Positions 6,378-10,354 of a stretch of DNA of 10,354 nucleotides are shown piece by piece. Made by a program: the position numbers and the translations under genes. Position 1 is the stretch's first letter. Each line of letters starts with the position of its first letter. The DNA is taken from the NCBI GenBank assembly GCA_964195005.1, contig CAXMOO010000169.1, positions 1 to 10,354 of the forward strand, given 5' to 3'. The notes under the pieces are model-generated. The model saw only the letters and a list, made by a program, of their open reading frames with translations, was not told the DNA's origin and ran no database searches. The stretch comes from JAUXLW01 sp964195005. GTDB taxonomy: Bacteria; Actinomycetota; Acidimicrobiia; Spongiisociales; SHLN01.

Positions 6378-7205
6378 CTATGTCACTGTTAGGCGGCCGT
6401 GAAGACGGGTCACAGCCAGCGTGGCGAAGAACAACATCACGGCCAAGCCCGACATTGTCGCTCCGGCGGCGATGTCGAGATGAAAGCTGACGAAGAGGCC
6501 AACCACCACGGCCGCGACCCCGAAACCTATCGAGGTAAGCATCATCATCGGCACCCGCCTCGCCACCAGGGAGGCAGTTGCCGGAGGCGCTATCAGGAGC
6601 CCAAACACCAGCAGAGTTCCGACAGTGCGGAAGGAGGTGACGATGGCCAGCGTGACAAGTCCCATCATCACCAAGTGGGTGAGGCCGGGTCTCATCCCCA
6701 GCAACAAGGCCTTTTCCTCGTTGAAAGACAGGGCCATCAGGGGCCGGTGAAAGACGACCACTCCGGCGACGGCAACGACGGCCGCCACCGCTTGGATCAC
6801 CACATCGCTCATCGTGGTTCCCAGCACATCGCCGAAGAGAATGCTCACCAGGTCGACGGCGAATGAGCCCGACCGCGAGACGATGATCACACCCAGGGCA
6901 AGCATCCCTACGAACAAAAGCCCGATGGCGGTGTCCTCGGTGAGTTGCGTGGTCCGGTGGATGAGCGAAATGAACAGGATCATGAAAACCGATGCAGCGG
7001 CCGCGCCGAGAATCAGGTTCACGTCGAGTAGAAAGGCAATCGCGATTCCGGGGAGTACTCCGTGGGCCAGGGCGTCGCCCATGAATGCCATTCCCCGCAC
7101 CACCACCCACGTGCCCACCACAGATGTCGTAATGACGGCGAATATCGACGCAAGCAACGCTCTGACCATGAAGGCGTCCGAGAAGGGATCCAGCAGCCAG
7201 TCCAC
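6378..7205 (-). CDS. znuB: Zinc-type metal ABC transporter permease (ABC-3 / ZnuB family)
   Basis: A 275-residue inner-membrane permease that would form the zinc channel as a dimer with the ATPase and receive metal from the binding protein. Hydrophobic segments span almost the entire length, compatible with the eight or so helices of ABC-3 permeases. Family motifs: VVRGMAFMGDALAHGVLPG (36-54), the EDTAIGLLFVGMLALG stretch (90-105), VDLVSILFGDVLG (117-129), FRTVGTLLVFGLLIAPPATA (192-211) and SFHLDIAAGATMSG (240-253). The start is GTG at 7205, sharing one base with the TAG stop of znuA, so translation is probably coupled. Zinc rather than manganese is inferred from the binding protein and the regulator, not from the permease itself. 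Confidence 0.88.
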   Translation of the reverse strand: MDWLLDPFSDAFMVRALLASIFAVITTSVVGTWVVVRGMAFMGDALAHGVLPGIAIAFLLDVNLILGAAAASVFMILFISLIHRTTQLTEDTAIGLLFVGMLALGVIIVSRSGSFAVDLVSILFGDVLGTTMSDVVIQAVAAVVAVAGVVVFHRPLMALSFNEEKALLLGMRPGLTHLVMMGLVTLAIVTSFRTVGTLLVFGLLIAPPATASLVARRVPMMMLTSIGFGVAAVVVGLFVSFHLDIAAGATMSGLAVMLFFATLAVTRLHGRLTVT

Positions 7206-8098
7206 TAGGAGAGCGCTCCCGAGATTCGCTCGGCGTTCAGCTGGAGCATCTCCAGATAGCCGGCGGCTCCCGAACCAATCGGGCCGAGGGCGCCGATGTA
7301 GAGCTCGACCACTTCAACAGAACCGCCGGACTCGTCTGCTACGAGCCGGGCGAGGGAGTCGGTCTCGGCAGCGTCTGTGAACACAGCCGCGATCCGCTCG
7401 GCCTGAACTATTTCGATGAGGTCGGCCACATCGCGTGGACTAGGGCTGGCCAGGGTCGATCCTCCGGGGACCACCGTGCCGATGACCTGGAAGCCGTATC
7501 TGTCGGCGAAGTATCCGAGCGAGTCGTGGTTAGTGACCAACTTACGGTTGGTGACGCCGGCCAGGAGTCCCGCAACCTCCTCGTCGACGGCCGCGAGGTC
7601 TGATTGGAAACTTGCCAGGGAGGAGAGTAGTTGGGCACGCTCGGGCTCGGCCAGGTCGGCGACCGTGTTAGTGATCAACGTGGCGGCGAGGGACATCCGC
7701 TTCGGGTCGAGCCAGAAGTGGGGGTCGAGGTTGTCGTTATCTGAAAAGGGAATTGGCTCGACTTCAGGCCCAACCTCGACCACCAGCACGCCGTCGCGCT
7801 TGGCAGCGTCAAGCACGTCGGTCAGGCCCGCTTCGAGCCCAAGGCCGTTGGCGAAGACGACGTCGACGTCACGTAAGGACGCCGCCTGGCGGGCCGAAGG
7901 TTGAAACCCGTGCGGGTCGGCCTCGGCGGGAATGAGAACCTCCACCGTAGCGACGTCACCAACCAGCCGCTCGGTCACATCCCCAAGAATTGATGTGGTT
8001 GCCATGACCGCCAGGCCATCGCTTGCGGGGGAGGCGCTGCATGCGCCGGCCACCAAAAACAGGGGGACTATCCATCGTAGATTGATTATCACTATCAA
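7205..8098 (-). CDS. znuA: Zinc-type ABC transporter substrate-binding lipoprotein (ZnuA/TroA family)
   Basis: Up to 297 residues. A short hydrophobic signal (WIVPLFLVAGAC) ends at Cys20 in a lipobox-like site, so the mature protein should be lipid-anchored outside the membrane. Cluster A-I metal ligands are His63 in ADPHGFQPS, His127 in DPHFWLDP, His191 in TNHDSLGYFADRYGF, and an acidic fourth position in VFTDAAE (Asp242). A histidine at the third position is typical of zinc proteins (ZnuA, TroA); manganese proteins usually have Glu there. The long His-rich loop of many ZnuA proteins is absent; only a short acidic SDNDNLD lies before the second ligand. In motif order it resembles the loop-less AztC subgroup. 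The start is uncertain: TTG at 8098 or GTG at 8092, neither well spaced from the AAGGA at 8117-8113. Both overlap the second Zur-like site, so the promoter and start region are fused. znuB follows directly with a one-base overlap. Confidence 0.87.
   Translation of the reverse strand: MIVIINLRWIVPLFLVAGACSASPASDGLAVMATTSILGDVTERLVGDVATVEVLIPAEADPHGFQPSARQAASLRDVDVVFANGLGLEAGLTDVLDAAKRDGVLVVEVGPEVEPIPFSDNDNLDPHFWLDPKRMSLAATLITNTVADLAEPERAQLLSSLASFQSDLAAVDEEVAGLLAGVTNRKLVTNHDSLGYFADRYGFQVIGTVVPGGSTLASPSPRDVADLIEIVQAERIAAVFTDAAETDSLARLVADESGGSVEVVELYIGALGPIGSGAAGYLEMLQLNAERISGALS
8083..8097. promoter_or_regulatory. second Zur-like operator over the znuA start
   Basis: TGATTATCACTATCA has the TGA-N9-TCA form with two mismatched inner pairs out of seven, and its ends extend to TTGAT/ATCAA (8082-8098). 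Read on the minus strand it also resembles the classic Fur box (GATAGTGATAATCA core). Its centre is 24 bp from that of the perfect site at 8107-8121. It overlaps the possible znuA start codons at 8098 and 8092, so binding there would block early elongation or initiation of the znuAB transcript. Confidence 0.5.
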
Positions 8099-8106
8099 TT
8101 CAATAT

Positions 8107-8121
8107 TGAGAATCCTTCTCA
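8107..8121. promoter_or_regulatory. Zur operator between znuA and zur
   Basis: TGAGAATCCTTCTCA: perfect six-base arms around TCC. This fits the 15-bp pattern TGA-N-AA-NNN-TT-N-TCA that I recall for actinobacterial Zur sites. It ends three bases before the -10 of the zur promoter and covers the expected start point of the znuAB transcript, so one bound dimer could repress both directions. The presence of a Fur-family gene immediately to the right makes autoregulation likely. Confidence 0.7.
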
Positions 8122-8123
8122 GT

Positions 8124-8129
8124 TATGAT
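8124..8129 (+). promoter_or_regulatory. -10 element of the zur-znuC promoter
   Basis: TATGAT, one base from the TATAAT consensus. Transcription would begin about seven bases downstream, at or next to the A of the ATG at 8137. No clear -35 is seen at the expected distance (CAATAT with 17-bp spacing), as is common for actinobacterial promoters. The match between expected start point and ATG suggests a leaderless zur mRNA. Confidence 0.45.
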
Positions 8130-8133
8130 TATA
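8128..8133 (-). promoter_or_regulatory. -10 element of the znuAB promoter
   Basis: On the minus strand TATAAT is an exact consensus -10. It would start transcription near 8121-8120, giving a leader of about 22-28 bases before the possible znuA starts. It overlaps the -10 of the zur promoter by two bases, so the two promoters could not be occupied at the same time. No -35 resemblance is visible upstream. Confidence 0.45.
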
Positions 8134-8136
8134 CCG

Positions 8137-8598
8137 ATGACCTTTGACCAGAGAATCTCCCGAGCCGATGTTGACCAGCGGGTTGAGGAGCGCCTCAGGG
8201 AACGACAGGTCCGTTACACGGCCGGCCGCCGCTGGGTGGTTCGCAGCATGCTGGATCTTGGCGGTCCGGTCACGACGGCTCAGCTCCTCGAGGCGGTCGA
8301 TGACGCGGTGCCGCTCTCTTCGCTATACCGCACGATGGCTTTGCTCGATGACGCCGGGATAACCCACAAGACCCACGATGCCGGCGGGGTGGCCAGATAC
8401 GAGTTGGCCGAATGGCTGCTCGGGCATCACCATCATCTGGTGTGCGTCGAGTGCGGTGAGGTGTCGGACATCGAGCTAGCGCCTGGACAGGAACAGGGTG
8501 TCGGCCAGATCGTCGACGTCGCAGCCTCCGCCGAAGGATTCGCGGTGTTCGGCCACCGCATTGATATCGAAGGGCGTTGCCGCAAATGCCAGCCGTAG
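8137..8598 (+). CDS. zur: Fur family zinc uptake regulator (Zur)
   Basis: A 153-residue Fur-family repressor. It has an N-terminal winged helix: RYTAGRRWVVRSMLDLGG, then TTAQLL, and the recognition helix region VPLSSLYRTMALLDDAGI. A dimerisation/metal domain follows, with GHHHHLVCVECGEVSDIE carrying four histidines and a CxxC pair, and a closing CRKC giving the second pair of a structural four-cysteine zinc site. GHRIDIEGRC supplies another likely sensing histidine. Zur is preferred over Fur or Mur because the gene lies within a zinc-type transporter cluster and next to Zur-pattern operators. The frame is also open to ATG at 8125 (four residues longer). I use 8137 because the -10 TATGAT at 8124-8129 would start transcription there and neither ATG has a ribosome-binding site. 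It overlaps znuC by 13 bases. Confidence 0.88.
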   Translation: MTFDQRISRADVDQRVEERLRERQVRYTAGRRWVVRSMLDLGGPVTTAQLLEAVDDAVPLSSLYRTMALLDDAGITHKTHDAGGVARYELAEWLLGHHHHLVCVECGEVSDIELAPGQEQGVGQIVDVAASAEGFAVFGHRIDIEGRCRKCQP

Positions 8599-9389
8599 CT
8601 GCCCGGGGCCATGGCCTGGCGGTCGCCTACGGAAATCGACTTGCGTTGTCCGCCTCGGACTTTGCGATTCCTTCCGGGGCGCTGGTGGCGGTTATCGGCC
8701 CCAACGGATCTGGCAAGTCCACTCTGCTAAACGCTCTCTCCGGGCTCGTCCAACCGGTGGCGGGTACGGTGGAGGTGTTGGGTATGAGCCCCGCCGAGGC
8801 CCGTCCCCGGGTTGCCCATGTCCTTCAAGCCACCAGCGTCAACCAGGTAATGCCCGTGACGGTGGGGGAGACTGTGTCCATGGGTCGTTACCCCCGCCTC
8901 GGCCCCGTCGCTCGATTCGATGAGAACGATCGGGCAGCCGTGCAAAACGCTATACAGCAGCTTGCGCTGGGAGCACTAGTCAGTAAGCACCTAAATGAGC
9001 TGTCGGGAGGGGAGCAGCAACGAGTGTTCGTGGCGCAGGGGCTGGCTCAGGATGCCGACTTGCTGCTGCTCGACGAGCCCACCACTGGTCTTGACCTCAT
9101 ATCGCGTGGCCTCATTGTCGCCGCCTTTGATCGAGAGCTGGCGATGGGCAAGACGGTTGTCATGACGACCCATGACCTGGCGGAAGCCAGCAGCTCCCAG
9201 CATGTGCTCTTGATGGCGGGTCGCGTCCACATCGAAGGGCCACCGCAGGAGGTACTGAGCCCGGATCGGCTGTCCGAGGCTTATGGAGTCGGAATTGTGC
9301 ACCTCGAGGACGGCAGCATTGTTTTGGATGACCCCCATCATCGCGGGGTGGGACGTCACGTTCATTTCGAGCGCAGCCAGCGACACTAG
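8586..9389 (+). CDS. znuC: Zinc-type ABC transporter ATP-binding protein (ZnuC family)
   Basis: A 267-residue ABC ATPase that would power the ZnuB permease from the cytosolic side. All core motifs are intact (numbering from the ATG at 8586): Walker A GPNGSGKST (38-46), Q-loop VLQATS (Q81), signature LSGGEQQR (139-146), Walker B LLLLDEP (159-165) with D-loop, and switch histidine in TTHD (H196). The C-terminal 20 residues contain five histidines in the PHHRGVGRHVHF region and at the end, suggesting a metal-binding tail. The frame also opens at TTG 8577, but ATG at 8586 is preferred; it overlaps the zur stop by 13 bases, so translation is likely coupled. Thus zur and znuC form one unit and znuAB the opposite one. 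Substrate zinc is inferred from the partners. Confidence 0.88.
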   Translation: MPAVAARGHGLAVAYGNRLALSASDFAIPSGALVAVIGPNGSGKSTLLNALSGLVQPVAGTVEVLGMSPAEARPRVAHVLQATSVNQVMPVTVGETVSMGRYPRLGPVARFDENDRAAVQNAIQQLALGALVSKHLNELSGGEQQRVFVAQGLAQDADLLLLDEPTTGLDLISRGLIVAAFDRELAMGKTVVMTTHDLAEASSSQHVLLMAGRVHIEGPPQEVLSPDRLSEAYGVGIVHLEDGSIVLDDPHHRGVGRHVHFERSQRH

Positions 9390-9400
9390 CTGAAACCCGC

Positions 9401-9429
9401 CGGGGCTGAGCAGGCTCAAGGCGGCCCCG
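9401..9429 (+). terminator. strong hairpin after znuC, likely terminator
   Basis: CGGGGC (9401-9406) pairs with GCCCCG (9424-9429), and inside it TGAG (9407-9410) pairs with CTCA (9415-9418), with a five-base bulge on the right arm. It begins 12 bases after the znuC stop. No T-run follows, only an AATTCAT stretch, so it may end or protect the zur-znuC transcript in a way common in GC-rich actinobacteria, where U-tracts are often missing. Confidence 0.45.
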
Positions 9430-9500
9430 AATTCATCCGATGTTTACTTGGTGGATGACCTATTTGCGCGTGCTCGTGACTCCGCCGCGAGGAGCCGTCT

Positions 9501-9514
9501 TCGACCCGGGTCGA
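9501..9514. repeat. 14-bp perfect palindrome before the last gene
   Basis: TCGACCCGGGTCGA lies 13 bases before the ATG at 9528 and just ahead of its ribosome-binding site. It might be an operator or leader hairpin of that gene. The gap 9430-9500 shows no convincing promoter. Chance is possible in GC-rich DNA. Confidence 0.3.
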
Positions 9515-9527
9515 GGGGGATCGAAAC

Positions 9528-10354
9528 ATGGAACCAGTAGAAGTCCTCAAATTACTCGGCATTGGCTGGGGCGTTTATGAGCTCTACCCCAACCCCGCCA
9601 ATCAGCCGGCGTTTGCGTCTGCCATCGAACGCCTTGCCCCCCTGCAAGATCAAGTAACCGAGTTTGAGATCGGTGCCGGGAAAATCACCTGCGAGGGCGA
9701 GGTTGTCGAGCTGGCTCAAGGTGGCGCCGAGCGCCTGGCTCTTCGTCTGTTCATCCACGAGGTCGAGTGGTTACGGATCATGGGCCAGCCGAACGCGGCA
9801 GAGTTGTCTGAATTCTTCCGGCTGCTCGCCGGGGACGAGGTCGAAATGCGACAGGACGGCGGCATTGCAGCCGTCCTGCGCGGCAAAGAGGTCAATTCTC
9901 TCTCAGTCACACAGCGGGGCGTGCTTGTGGAAGCGTTAGAGAATGTCTGGGAGGAGACCGACCGATCGGTGGGGGCCGACAGCGGCGATGACGGTGCCCG
10001 CGCTCTGAACGTGGTACGCATGGTCCAATCGGGCGCCTCCGCTGAAAGTATTGCCGATGCCCTCATCGCCGGCGCCGGTGAGGATCCAGAAGTCATCGCC
10101 GACGCGTTCTGTGAGGCATATCGGACCATCTATCCCGCTCAAGACGAACCCGGAGCCCCTGATGATGAGAGCGTTCCACAGCTGCTGGCGGCTGCCTACG
10201 TGGCGAGCCCGAAACGGAAACCTCCAGTCGACACCTTCGCCGAAGCCTTCTTCCTGCTTCCGGAGGAGGCCCGGGCGCAGGTGCTAACCGACTTCTTGAT
10301 CAACCGGGACGAGGGGTTGCATGGACTCCTGCTCGACCAGTTTGCCGGCCTGGA
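9528..10354 (+). CDS. uncharacterised protein, 3' end outside window
   Basis: From ATG at 9528 the frame is open to the last base, giving at least 275 residues; the C-terminus is missing. The start has GAGGGGG about nine bases upstream. The first 100 residues (beginning MEPVEVLKLLGIGWGVYEL, then YPNPANQPAF, ERLAPL, an EIGAGKITCEGEVV strand pair, AERLALRLFIHEVEWLRI and ELSEFFRLLAGDE) resemble in pattern an N-terminal module I associate with proteins that go on into HEAT repeats, marked by a 'LYP..HP' turn and a final 'EL..FL..LA' helix. The later part is acidic and helical (an ARALNVVRMVQSG helix, then SIADALIAGAGEDPE and PEEARAQVLTDFL), which could be the start of such repeats. There is no signal peptide or membrane segment. 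Family and function are not recognised; the similarity is from memory and tentative. Confidence 0.72.
   Translation, partial: MEPVEVLKLLGIGWGVYELYPNPANQPAFASAIERLAPLQDQVTEFEIGAGKITCEGEVVELAQGGAERLALRLFIHEVEWLRIMGQPNAAELSEFFRLLAGDEVEMRQDGGIAAVLRGKEVNSLSVTQRGVLVEALENVWEETDRSVGADSGDDGARALNVVRMVQSGASAESIADALIAGAGEDPEVIADAFCEAYRTIYPAQDEPGAPDDESVPQLLAAAYVASPKRKPPVDTFAEAFFLLPEEARAQVLTDFLINRDEGLHGLLLDQFAGL

Noticed and set aside
6331..7110. 259-codon minus-strand frame inside znuB
   Set aside because: An out-of-frame shadow of the permease, rich in Arg, Gly and His with no membrane segments; the permease frame explains the region.
6399..7380. Plus-strand frames of 155 and 188 codons across znuB and the end of znuA
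   Set aside because: Antisense to a permease and lipoprotein with all family motifs; compositions are His/Arg/Ser-rich artefacts.
7858..7869. 12-bp palindrome GACGTCGACGTC inside znuA
   Set aside because: Encoded by ordinary Val-Asp-Val codons in a strongly coding region; no sign of a regulatory role.

Overview
This is a GC-rich bacterial window with compact, mostly co-directional genes, frequent GTG and TTG starts and strong third-position GC. An F420-type luciferase-like oxidoreductase, an actinobacterial-style TPR array fused to a class III cyclase domain, and operators matching the Zur pattern known from Streptomyces all point to an actinomycete-like organism, possibly an uncultured Acidimicrobiia-type lineage. 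That placement is inference. I see no tRNA, rRNA, CRISPR array, insertion sequence or phage gene.

Layout, left to right. At 1-621 (+) is the C-terminal part of a DUF2971 protein, cut by the window edge. From 5309 down to 702 runs a minus-strand series: an atypical extended SDR (NAD-dependent epimerase family), a 65-residue membrane protein, a 50-residue single-pass membrane protein, a luciferase-like F420-dependent oxidoreductase, and a 650-residue TPR plus class III nucleotidyl cyclase protein. The small 50-residue gene carries a perfect inverted repeat with 12-bp arms. At 5498-6334 (+) is a two-gene unit, an SRPBCC/AHSA1 protein followed by a rhodanese-like protein.

The best understood part is 6378-9389, a complete zinc-type ABC uptake system with its regulator, arranged around one divergent control region. 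To the left, znuA (lipoprotein substrate-binding protein) and znuB (permease) overlap by one base. To the right, zur (Fur family) and znuC (ATPase) overlap by 13 bases. The region between them holds two TGA-N9-TCA operators and two overlapping -10 elements facing opposite ways, so zinc-bound Zur would be expected to shut off both units and its own gene together. The three-histidine ligand set of the binding protein favours zinc over manganese. A strong hairpin follows znuC.

The right end (9528 onward, +) is an open frame running off the window. It encodes at least 275 residues of an uncharacterised protein whose start resembles a domain I associate with HEAT-repeat proteins.

Nothing here is clearly a new defence or mobile system. 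The items most worth a second look are the 25-bp palindrome inside the tiny membrane gene, the compact Zur control region, the TPR-cyclase with non-standard nucleotide-pocket residues, and the unrecognised protein at the right edge.
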